From: Aeromonas veronii
GTDB lineage: Bacteria; Pseudomonadota; Gammaproteobacteria; Enterobacterales; Aeromonadaceae
Direction: 5' to 3'
Length of the DNA stretch: 64,000 nt
Assembly: GCA_041319085.1 (NCBI GenBank)
Contig: CP101033.1
Location: 2,444,501 to 2,508,500, forward strand
Of this stretch, positions 57,531 through 64,000 are shown piece by piece. Within the stretch, counting starts at the first letter, position 1; the number at the start of each line of letters is the position of its first letter. The translations under genes were made by a program, and so were the position numbers. Under the pieces are notes generated by a model. That model worked only from the letters and a program-made list of their open reading frames with translations. It was not told the origin of the DNA and ran no database searches.

Positions 57531-57923
57531 ATGATCGACAAACTCGCCTGGCTCACCTTTAAAGATCAGCAACTGCTCTGCGCCCGCTCCCACGGCAAGG
57601 ACACCTATTACATCCCAGGCGGCAAGCGGGAACCGGGTGAAAGCGACGAGGCGGCCCTTATCCGCGAGATTGACGAGGAGCTAGCCGTCACCCTAAAACC
57701 CGATACCCTGCACTTTGCCTGCGAGTTCAGCGCCCAGGCCGACGGCAAACCGGAAGGGGTCGAGGTGCGACTACGCTGCTACACCGGCGACGCGCGCGGC
57801 ACCCCGATCGCCTCGGCAGAAATTGCCGAGCTGCGCTGGCTCGACAGCACTCATCTCGATGAGCTCTCCCCCGTCTCCCGCCTGCTGTTTGCCTGGTTGA
57901 TTGAGCAGGGGCTTATTCGCTGA
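57531..57923 (+). CDS. Nudix hydrolase
   Basis: 130 residues. The Nudix box is complete: GGKREPGESDEAALIREIDE followed by EL, matching G-x5-E-x7-R-E-U-x-E-E-x-G-U except that the penultimate Gly is Leu. It probably hydrolyses a nucleoside diphosphate linked to another group; the substrate is unknown. AGAGG lies before the ATG. Confidence 0.88.
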   Translation: MIDKLAWLTFKDQQLLCARSHGKDTYYIPGGKREPGESDEAALIREIDEELAVTLKPDTLHFACEFSAQADGKPEGVEVRLRCYTGDARGTPIASAEIAELRWLDSTHLDELSPVSRLLFAWLIEQGLIR

Positions 57924-58014
57924 TAAGCCGTGCTCGCGGCGAACATAAGTACGTATCTCACATGAACCAACGGTGGCAATCAGCCACTTAACGATGCAAC
58001 GACAAGGATGTCAG

Positions 58015-58521
58015 ATGGACGTTGTGGAAGTTAATAGCGCAGCAACCTACCAAAGCGCGCTCATCACCCTGCTGCAAGATTGTGTCGATAGCGGCGCCTC
58101 GGTCGGTTTTTTACCGCCACTGACCACGGAGGAGGCTGCCCGCTACTGGCAAGGGGTTGAAGCGGATCTGGCGGCAGGCCGCCGAAAGCTGTGGCTTGCC
58201 CTTGAGCAGCAACAGATAGTGGGGGCCGTTCAGCTCGCGCTCTGTGGCAAGGTCAACGGTCGCCACCGGGGTGATGTGGAAAAACTGATGGTACTGCAAA
58301 CGGCGAGAGGCAAAGGTGTCGGTCGTGCGCTGATGCAGGCGATGGAGCAAGGCGCCCGTGACGCTGACCGCTCCTTGCTGGTGTTGGATACCCGCGCCGG
58401 CGATGTGGCCACCCTGCTCTATCGCCAGCTCGGCTATCAGGAGGCCGGCCAGATCCCGGGCTTTGCGCTCGGAGCCGATGGTAAGCTGGCGCCGACGGTT
58501 ATCTTCTACAAGACGCTCTGA
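58015..58521 (+). CDS. GNAT-family N-acetyltransferase
   Basis: About 168 residues from the ATG at 58015 (AAGGA upstream). The acetyl-CoA loop is in VEKLMVLQTARGKGVGRALM (R-x-x-G-x-G-R/A, about 97-112), followed by the beta-4/5 region LLVLDTRAGDVATLLYRQLG. The acceptor is unknown. It follows the Nudix gene by about 90 bp. Confidence 0.88.
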   Translation: MDVVEVNSAATYQSALITLLQDCVDSGASVGFLPPLTTEEAARYWQGVEADLAAGRRKLWLALEQQQIVGAVQLALCGKVNGRHRGDVEKLMVLQTARGKGVGRALMQAMEQGARDADRSLLVLDTRAGDVATLLYRQLGYQEAGQIPGFALGADGKLAPTVIFYKTL

Positions 58522-58547
58522 ATATGCCCCTCTTCACTTATCAAAAC

Positions 58548-58577
58548 AGCAGGGCCGGTCTGATGACCGGCCCTGCT
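58548..58577. terminator. Shared terminator of the GNAT gene and pdxY
   Basis: AGCAGGGCCGGTC (58548-58560) and GACCGGCCCTGCT (58565-58577) form a 13-bp stem with loop TGAT. Short T-rich sequence lies on each side (TGTTG; TTTTGA on the minus strand), so it likely ends both convergent transcripts. Confidence 0.8.
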
Positions 58578-58611
58578 TGTTGCAATGGTGCTGCAATGGG
58601 AGCTATCTACC

Positions 58612-59475
58612 TCACGGCAACTTGATAGCACACACCTCGACCTCTGGCAGGGCAAAGGCATCTTGTGCGGCGATCAGTTGCAGCTCGTAAGCCTGCTGGC
58701 GCCAAGTCTCTTGCAGCACCGCATCTACCGAGGCGTTGGTGCGCTCGAACGCGCTCACCGCATCGTGACCGGCCAGCAGGTTGGCCAGCATCAGGGCGCT
58801 GATAAGATCGCCCACTCCCACCGGCTGGCGGGCAAAGTCGTAGAGCGGACGGGCAATCAGGTAATCCCCTTGCGGGGTTGCCAGCAGCATCTCGAAGCGG
58901 CTGGAGTCCTGCGCCGCACGACCGAGATGCTTGACCAGTACCAGCTTGACGCCGCGGGCCAGCAGCTGATGGGCGGCAGCGCGGGTCTGGGCCAGATCCG
59001 CCAGATGGGTATCGCAGAGGGTCTCCAGCTCCAGCAGGTTGGGGGCCATCATGTCGGCCATCGGCAGCGCCTGCTCGGTCAGGAAACGGGTGACGCCGGG
59101 AGCGACGATACACCCCTTCTCAGGATGACCCATCACGGGATCGCAGAAATAGATGGCATTTGGGTTGGTCGCCTTGACGGCGTTGACCACGGTCAGGATC
59201 TCGTCACCCTGCTCGGCGGAGCCGAGATAGCCACTCAGCACGGCGTCACAGCCGCTCAACGCCTCGATATTGCCCAATCCTTTCACCAGCGCGCTGATAT
59301 GACCCGCCGGCATCGCCATCCCCTGCCACCCCTGGGCATATTGAGTGTGGTTGGAAAACTGCACCGTGTTGATGGGCCATACATCCATACCAAGGCGGCG
59401 CATGGGGAAGACAGCCGCGCTGTTGCCGGCACAACCAAAGACCACGTGGGACTGAATAGAGAGAACGGATTTCAT
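58612..59475 (-). CDS. pdxY: Pyridoxal kinase
   Basis: About 287 residues from the ATG at 59475 ([20 protein letters not shown]). Ribokinase-like fold. The substrate region ([20 protein letters not shown]) and the C-terminal anion-hole [15 protein letters not shown] with the catalytic Asp match PdxY. It phosphorylates pyridoxal in vitamin B6 salvage. Convergent with the GNAT gene. Confidence 0.93.
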   Translation of the reverse strand: MKSVLSIQSHVVFGCAGNSAAVFPMRRLGMDVWPINTVQFSNHTQYAQGWQGMAMPAGHISALVKGLGNIEALSGCDAVLSGYLGSAEQGDEILTVVNAVKATNPNAIYFCDPVMGHPEKGCIVAPGVTRFLTEQALPMADMMAPNLLELETLCDTHLADLAQTRAAAHQLLARGVKLVLVKHLGRAAQDSSRFEMLLATPQGDYLIARPLYDFARQPVGVGDLISALMLANLLAGHDAVSAFERTNASVDAVLQETWRQQAYELQLIAAQDAFALPEVEVCAIKLP

Positions 59476-59649
59476 CGGGAATACCACAGCAAAGGATCAG
59501 CAAGGTGGGCAATATATCGGATGAAGATAACGATGCGCCACCTTGTCACGGGATGAACAGGAAATTTCCTGACTAAAGACAGTTTTTTTGCGCCATTTGG
59601 CCCGCGTCGGCAGGGTGAGCCGCGCCATGATGCGCCGCGCCCCCATCCA

Positions 59650-60426
59650 TCACATCCCGTTACGTTCAACAGCATGACGGGCAAAGTGATAGACCCATCC
59701 CTCATCACGGGGCATGTCACTGGGTGGCTGAACCAGCTCGGGCAACACGGTCACCTTGCCACCAGCGGCATATTGCAGCGCCATCAGGGCGCACAGCGCC
59801 GCATCATAGCGATCTGTGCCGACCAGCACGTCCGCAGGCAGCAGCGCCGCCAGCTCGGGCCGTGCCGGAGATGCCTTGCCGCCCACTTTGGCCAGTGCCG
59901 GATAGACCTCCAACACGGCGCGGCTGGCCTGCGGGGCAACGGTCGGCACCAGTTGCAGATCCGAGAGTCGCGGCAGCATGGAGAGCGCCAGGGTGGCGTT
60001 GTTGCCGAGCCGGTCGAAGGTGGCCGACAGCGGCTTCTTGCCGTACTGCTGATACAGCCAGCGCTCGCAGTCGCGATAGGCGTAGGGGTTGTCTATCTCC
60101 CGAGCGGGAGCTGCGCAACTGTGTGGCTGGCCGTTGAGCAGATCCCGCAAGGCGCGGGGAAAGGCGAGCGGCGCATCGATACCGAGGGCCAGTTGCGGGC
60201 AGGCTTCTACCTGCATCAGGGTCAGCTCGTTTTGCAGGGCCGGACGCAGCAGGACGGCCAGATCCGGCGCCACCCGCGAGCTTAGGCGAAACAGCGGCGA
60301 CACCCCGAGCCAGTGCAGGTGGTTGGAACCGGCCTGCCAGCCCACCACGGCCACCGCCTGGGCACTGCCCTGCCAGCCCCGCACATCCCAACCGATCCCG
60401 ATTGCACTCATCTGCCCTGCCGTCAT
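59650..60426 (-). CDS. DUF429-like protein
   Basis: About 258 residues from the ATG at 60426 (GAGG six bases upstream); an ATG at 60411 is possible. The start IGIGWDVRGWQGSAQAVAVV and LGIDAPLAFPRAL look like the DUF429 family, which is predicted to have an RNase H-like fold with Asp residues in these positions. The late part GTDRYDAALCALMALQYAAG holds another conserved Asp. Function unknown. Confidence 0.78.
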   Translation of the reverse strand: MTAGQMSAIGIGWDVRGWQGSAQAVAVVGWQAGSNHLHWLGVSPLFRLSSRVAPDLAVLLRPALQNELTLMQVEACPQLALGIDAPLAFPRALRDLLNGQPHSCAAPAREIDNPYAYRDCERWLYQQYGKKPLSATFDRLGNNATLALSMLPRLSDLQLVPTVAPQASRAVLEVYPALAKVGGKASPARPELAALLPADVLVGTDRYDAALCALMALQYAAGGKVTVLPELVQPPSDMPRDEGWVYHFARHAVERNGM

Positions 60427-60509
60427 CAATTACCTCTGTTCGCCTGTCACAAGTTGCAAGAGGCACAGGGTAATCAGCAGAGGCCCTTAACGCAAAGCGA
60501 ACTGCCTGG

Positions 60510-60908
60510 TCAGAACGATTTCTGGACGTTCACCAGCGGCAGAATGGGGAAAACGCCGTTGGCGGCGTAGTTGACCAGCCCCAGATTGACGCCGGTATCC
60601 TGCCCTTCGTGCCAGTTGATGGCGTTAATGGCGACCCCGCCAAACTGGTGGCGCACCCGACCGGCACCGAGGAAGATCCCGAGCTGCAGACCGCTGAACT
60701 GATCCACATCGGAGAGGGCAAAGATCGGCAGATCAATGCCCTTCACCTGACCGGTCCGACCGTAGAGCAGCGAGGCGCGAGCTCCTTCCACCTGATGGGA
60801 CGCGGGCAGGTTGACGCCGGGCAGCGAGACCTGCACCGGAGTAGTGGCCTGCACCACACCGCACAGGGTAAGGGCGCTGCGCGCCAGCAGCAGGCGTGAG
60901 CGTGTCAT
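60510..60908 (-). CDS. Small exported protein with GLQLG/GVNLG repeats
   Basis: 132 residues with a signal-like start (MTRSRLLLARSALTLCGVVQA, cleavage likely after VQA). The body has short repeats: FSGLQLGIFLGAG, TGVNLGLVNYAANG and FGGVAINAINW, resembling the surface-protein repeats of the LA_2272 type. The ending PILPLVNVQKSF looks family-like, but there are fewer repeats than I expect, so repeats may have been lost. Function unknown. Confidence 0.65.
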   Translation of the reverse strand: MTRSRLLLARSALTLCGVVQATTPVQVSLPGVNLPASHQVEGARASLLYGRTGQVKGIDLPIFALSDVDQFSGLQLGIFLGAGRVRHQFGGVAINAINWHEGQDTGVNLGLVNYAANGVFPILPLVNVQKSF

Positions 60909-61170
60909 GGGACGTTCCCTGGGCCATTGAGAGTGACCCGATCCTAACAGTCAGGTGAGATAGTGTGGGCACACCAGCGGTGACGAGCTGCGTCACAATA
61001 CGTCACGGGTGGCCCGCTTACCTGGCCGTCAGGTCTTTTACATTCGCCAACTCAAGGGCAATCGGCCACTTTTTCGCAGCGAGTGGCCCCTCTTCCTTTC
61101 TTTGCCTGAGCGAACTGCCTAAAATAGTCGCCCTGCTGTATCCGGCATTCATCCATCTAGAGGATTTCCC

Positions 61171-61404
61171 ATGGAGACGTTTCTGCTCGAAGGTCACCCC
61201 TTCGTTGCCTTGTGTGACCTTATCAAACATCAGGGGTGGGCCGATTGTGGCGGCGCCGCCAAAGCCCTCATTGCCGAAGGGCTGGTCGAGGTGGACGGTC
61301 AGGTCGAGACCCGCAAGCGCTGCAAGATCGTGGCCGAACAGGTGGTCAACTTCAACGGCATGAAGGTCGTGGTGAAAGAGGGCGTCAGCCCGGAGATTGG
61401 CTAA
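61171..61404 (+). CDS. ybcJ: S4-domain RNA-binding protein YbcJ
   Basis: 77 residues. It is almost entirely an S4 domain: FVALCDLIKHQGWADCGGAA, then LIAEGLVEVDGQVETRKRCK. YbcJ proteins bind structured RNA, maybe in ribosome assembly. AGAGG lies upstream of the ATG. It is a single-gene unit. Confidence 0.92.
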   Translation: METFLLEGHPFVALCDLIKHQGWADCGGAAKALIAEGLVEVDGQVETRKRCKIVAEQVVNFNGMKVVVKEGVSPEIG

Positions 61405-61436
61405 CCCCCTATCGGGGAGCCACCCCCGGCAACCCG

Positions 61437-61946
61437 CTAGCTGGCCTTGATCGACAGGGTCAGCACAAAACGCGCCATCGCCTCATCCCCGTTCAATGAC
61501 GGACAGGTGGCCACCACCTGGATGGGGCGATTGATGCGCTGACCGCTTGCCAGCGATTCGTCGATCATGGCGTCAATCTCTTCCCCCGCTGCGCAGTCGA
61601 ACTGCACATCCCCCTCCGGTCGTTTCAAAAACTCCCCCTGCACATCCTTGAAGGCAAAGTGCACCTTCTTACGCCGCTGCCGCCCCTTCTCCATCACCAG
61701 CAGACCGCCCACCAGATCGGCGCCGGTCGCCAGCGCGCCAAAATACATACTGCCCAGATGGTTGCGGGTACGCCAGCCAAGGGGAATCCGAATGCGCAGC
61801 GCCTTGGCGTTCATCTCTTCGATGATCGGGGCACAAAACCCGATGACGGGAATGTAGCGCCAGGCAAACAGCCGAAGCGCCAGATTGGCTTTGAAGCGTT
61901 GCAAATCCATATGCGAACTGATCCGATGAGTTAATGTAAACAACAT
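61437..61946 (-). CDS. DUF4442 hotdog-fold protein
   Basis: About 170 residues from the ATG at 61946; starts at 61910 and 61973 are possible. The region RTRNHLGSMYFGALATGADL (about 80-100) is the hotdog helix of PaaI-like thioesterases, with N-H-x-G-S-x-Y-F-G. Catalytic residues of thioesterases are not evident. Function unknown; perhaps acyl-CoA or lipid related. Confidence 0.8.
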   Translation of the reverse strand: MLFTLTHRISSHMDLQRFKANLALRLFAWRYIPVIGFCAPIIEEMNAKALRIRIPLGWRTRNHLGSMYFGALATGADLVGGLLVMEKGRQRRKKVHFAFKDVQGEFLKRPEGDVQFDCAAGEEIDAMIDESLASGQRINRPIQVVATCPSLNGDEAMARFVLTLSIKAS

Positions 61947-62008
61947 GTTGCCTGCATCTGTGGCATTCGACAAGCACAGGGATCACGGTTATGGCCATTT
62001 GCCCGGCG

Positions 62009-62039
62009 CAAAAAAGAGGGAACCGCACCGGTTCCCTCT
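62009..62039 (-). terminator. Intrinsic terminator of the mdlAB operon
   Basis: AGAGGGAACCG (62015-62025) and CGGTTCCCTCT (62029-62039) form an 11-bp stem with loop CAC. On the minus strand it is followed by five T residues. Confidence 0.92.
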
Positions 62040-62075
62040 TATCGTTCATCTCACAGTTCACAGCGAATGCGCCGA

Positions 62076-63827
62076 TCAGGCACGCTTCTCTTCGAGCCAG
62101 GCCCCCTGACTCTGCATCTCGAACAGCTGGGCATAGTGACCGCCGAGGGCCATCAGCTCGCTGTGGCTGCCCCGCTCGTTCACCTGCCCGCGGGAGAGCA
62201 GCAGGATCTCGTCCGCATCGACGATGGTCGAGAGGCGGTGGGCGATGGCGATGGTGGTGCGGCCACGACGCGCGGCAGAAATAGCCTGCGACAGCGCCAG
62301 CTCGGTCTGGGAGTCCACGCTGGCCGTCGCCTCATCCAGAATGAGGATGCGCGGATCCCCCACCAGCGCGCGGGCAAAGGAGAGCAGTTGCCGCTGACCG
62401 GCGGAGAGGTTCTTGCCCCCCTCCTCCATCAGGGTGTTGATCCCCTGTGGCAGGCTGCGCACAAACTCGGCCAGCTGCACCTCGCTCAGCGCCTGCCAGA
62501 GCCGCGCTTCGTCTATTCCGGCACGTCCAAGACGCAGGTTCTCCGCCAAAGTACCGACGAAGATAAAGGGATCTTGCTGCACCAACCCGATACTGCGGCG
62601 TACCGCCGCCAGCGACAGGGTATCCAGAGCGTGATCATCGAAGCGGATCTGCCCCTGATCCAGCGGATAGAAGCCCATCAGCAGGCTGATGATGGTGGAC
62701 TTGCCGCTGCCGGTATGGCCCACCAGCGCCAGCATCTGGCCCGGTTTTGCGGTAAAGCTGACCTCCCGCAGCACCTGCTGCTCACCATCGTAGGAGAAGC
62801 TCACCCGCTCGAAACTGACCCGCCCTTCCAGCGGGCGCAGCTCGCCGTCGGTGCTTTCGCGGGTTTCATCGAGCAGGGCAAAGACCCGTTCCCCCGCCAC
62901 CATCGCCTGCTGCAGCTGGTTGAGCTGGTTGGTCATCTCGATGAGCGGCTCGATCATCCGCCCCAGATAACTGATAAAGGCGTAGAGCACCCCCACCTGA
63001 ATGGCTCCCGCGTGGCTCCCCCCCTCGTGGGCAAACAGCGCCAACAGGCCGATCAGCACCATCATGTAGAAGAGATCGATGAGCGGACGCAGCAAGATGC
63101 CGTTGATCTTGAGGCTCTTGATCCGTGCCGCCCAGTGCTGCTGGTTCACCTCGGCAAAGGCGTTGGCAAAGTGGCGCTCCTGCACCATGGCCTGGATCAC
63201 CGGCATCCCCTGCAGCGACTCGTTGAGGCGGCTGTTGATGTCGGAGAGCAGACTGCGGGTTGCTCGCACCACCGGCACGCTCAGCTTCTGGTAGAGCCAC
63301 ATCACCCCGCCCACCGCAGGCAGCAACAGGGAGCAGACCAGCATCAGCCGCAGATCCAGCAGCGCCATGGAGATGAGGATGCCGCACAGCAGCACCACCT
63401 TTTGCACCAGCAAGCCGATCACTTGCACATAGAGGTTCATGATCGCCTCGGTGTCGTTGGTGATGCGGGAGATGAGCGAGCCGGAGCGATGCTTGTCAAA
63501 GTAGCGGGCTGGCAAGCGGATAGCGGTAGCAAATACCTGCTCGCGCAAAGTTTGCACCACCGCCTGGGCAATGCGATTGAAGCGCAGGGATTGCAAATAG
63601 AAGCCCGCCGCCGAGAGCACCTGCAAGCCCAGATAGCCCACCGCAATCAAAGCAATGGTGGGCAGCACGATATTGCGTGGCGCCAGATAGTCATCGATAA
63701 AAAACTTGATCAGCAGCGGCCCGGCCACTTCGGCGCCGGTGGCAAGCAGCAGGCAAATCCCCGCCTGGATCAGCCAGCGAGGATAGCGGGCGCAGTAGGC
63801 GAGCAGTCGTTTAATGGTCGGATTCAC
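62076..63827 (-). CDS. mdlB: ABC transporter half MdlB
   Basis: 583 residues. The six-helix exporter domain (about 1-320) is followed by the ATPase domain: Walker A GHTGSGKST (about 375-383), signature LSAGQRQLL (about 480), and Walker B ILILDEATASVD. The GTG start (63827) overlaps the mdlA stop by three bases. It forms a heterodimer with MdlA; the substrate (lipid or drug) is not settled for the family. Confidence 0.93.
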   Translation of the reverse strand: MNPTIKRLLAYCARYPRWLIQAGICLLLATGAEVAGPLLIKFFIDDYLAPRNIVLPTIALIAVGYLGLQVLSAAGFYLQSLRFNRIAQAVVQTLREQVFATAIRLPARYFDKHRSGSLISRITNDTEAIMNLYVQVIGLLVQKVVLLCGILISMALLDLRLMLVCSLLLPAVGGVMWLYQKLSVPVVRATRSLLSDINSRLNESLQGMPVIQAMVQERHFANAFAEVNQQHWAARIKSLKINGILLRPLIDLFYMMVLIGLLALFAHEGGSHAGAIQVGVLYAFISYLGRMIEPLIEMTNQLNQLQQAMVAGERVFALLDETRESTDGELRPLEGRVSFERVSFSYDGEQQVLREVSFTAKPGQMLALVGHTGSGKSTIISLLMGFYPLDQGQIRFDDHALDTLSLAAVRRSIGLVQQDPFIFVGTLAENLRLGRAGIDEARLWQALSEVQLAEFVRSLPQGINTLMEEGGKNLSAGQRQLLSFARALVGDPRILILDEATASVDSQTELALSQAISAARRGRTTIAIAHRLSTIVDADEILLLSRGQVNERGSHSELMALGGHYAQLFEMQSQGAWLEEKRA

Positions 63828-64000
63828 AGGCTCTCCTCCACCGCTTCTTCGAGACGCTGGTAACGCACCATATCTGCATACCAGCCATTGTGCGCCATCA
63901 GGGCACCGTGATGGCCCCGCTCGCTGATGGCCCCCAGCTCCAGCACCAGGATTTCGTCGGCCTGCTCCACCGCCGTCATGCGATGACTGACCAGGATCAG
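63824..64000 (-). CDS. mdlA: ABC transporter half MdlA, 3' end only
   Basis: The last 58 codons of an ABC exporter, running off the right edge. Visible are the H-loop LVSHRMTAVEQADEILVLEL and the C-terminal RGHHGALMAHNGWYADMV. Its TGA overlaps the GTG of mdlB. Only the end of the ATPase domain is in the window. Confidence 0.9.
   Translation of the reverse strand: MILVSHRMTAVEQADEILVLELGAISERGHHGALMAHNGWYADMVRYQRLEEAVEESL

Noticed and set aside
62067..63863. Plus-strand frame of 598 codons opposite mdlB
   Set aside because: Antisense shadow: rich in His, Gln and Arg, without domains, while mdlB has all ABC motifs.

Overview
The window looks like chromosomal DNA of an Aeromonas species. The evidence is the gene content and protein sequences of the sdhCDAB-sucABCD/gltA block, the paired valine and leucine degradation operons, and the ffs, pdxY, mdlAB and ybcJ neighbours. 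Core genes are GC-rich. AT-rich patches sit in the accessory part, mainly the target-recognition domains of hsdS. This assignment is by recognition only; no search was run.

Layout. (1) 1-1.5 kb: a decayed tyrosine-integrase fragment split by a complete IS4-family element (144-1406, 7-bp target duplication). (2) 1.5-2.6 kb: a secreted zinc deacylase of the AstE/aspartoacylase type. (3) 3.1-11.9 kb: a defence operon on the minus strand, hsdM - small-RNA locus - abi (HEPN) - hsdS - truncated ORF with a REP-like palindrome - mntA - hepT - hsdR. Most junctions are ATGA overlaps. (4) 12.3-19.5 kb: an OqxAB/MexEF-OprN-like RND efflux operon with an AraC-type regulator. (5) 19.9-20.7 kb: a truncated integrase directly downstream of the SRP RNA gene ffs, the likely remnant of an island integrated there; it is closely related to the fragment at the left edge, in opposite orientation. 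(6) 20.8-23.1 kb: TauE/SafE permease and an ArcD-like antiporter. (7) 23.5-28.5 kb: valine/isoleucine degradation operon (minus), divergent from (8) 28.8-35.8 kb: the leucine degradation operon liuABDCE-liuR, with a candidate LiuR operator between them. (9) 35.8-40.4 kb: a periplasmic binding-like protein, a large AsmA-like protein and SatP. (10) 40.5-44.5 kb: a rearranged junction holding an IS4 remnant, a tnpB element, a duplicated 3' end of sucD fused to a broken nrfG, and an intact IS4 element inserted in the sucD/nrfG terminator. (11) 44.5-55.8 kb: TCA genes sucDCBA and sdhBADC (minus) and gltA (plus). (12) 55.9-64 kb: small housekeeping and hypothetical genes, pdxY, ybcJ and mdlBA.

How the genes work together. 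Leucine and valine/isoleucine are broken down to acetyl-CoA, acetoacetate and propionyl-CoA-level products, which feed the TCA enzymes encoded further right; SatP could import acetate into the same pathway. The defence operon combines DNA restriction, a HEPN abortive-infection gene with a candidate small RNA, and a HepT/MntA toxin-antitoxin pair in one transcription unit.

Most noteworthy is the 9734-9850 element upstream of abi: a near-consensus promoter with a perfect 17-bp spacer, a 16-bp palindrome in that spacer, three 10-bp-phased repeats upstream, and a roughly 48-nt terminated transcript.
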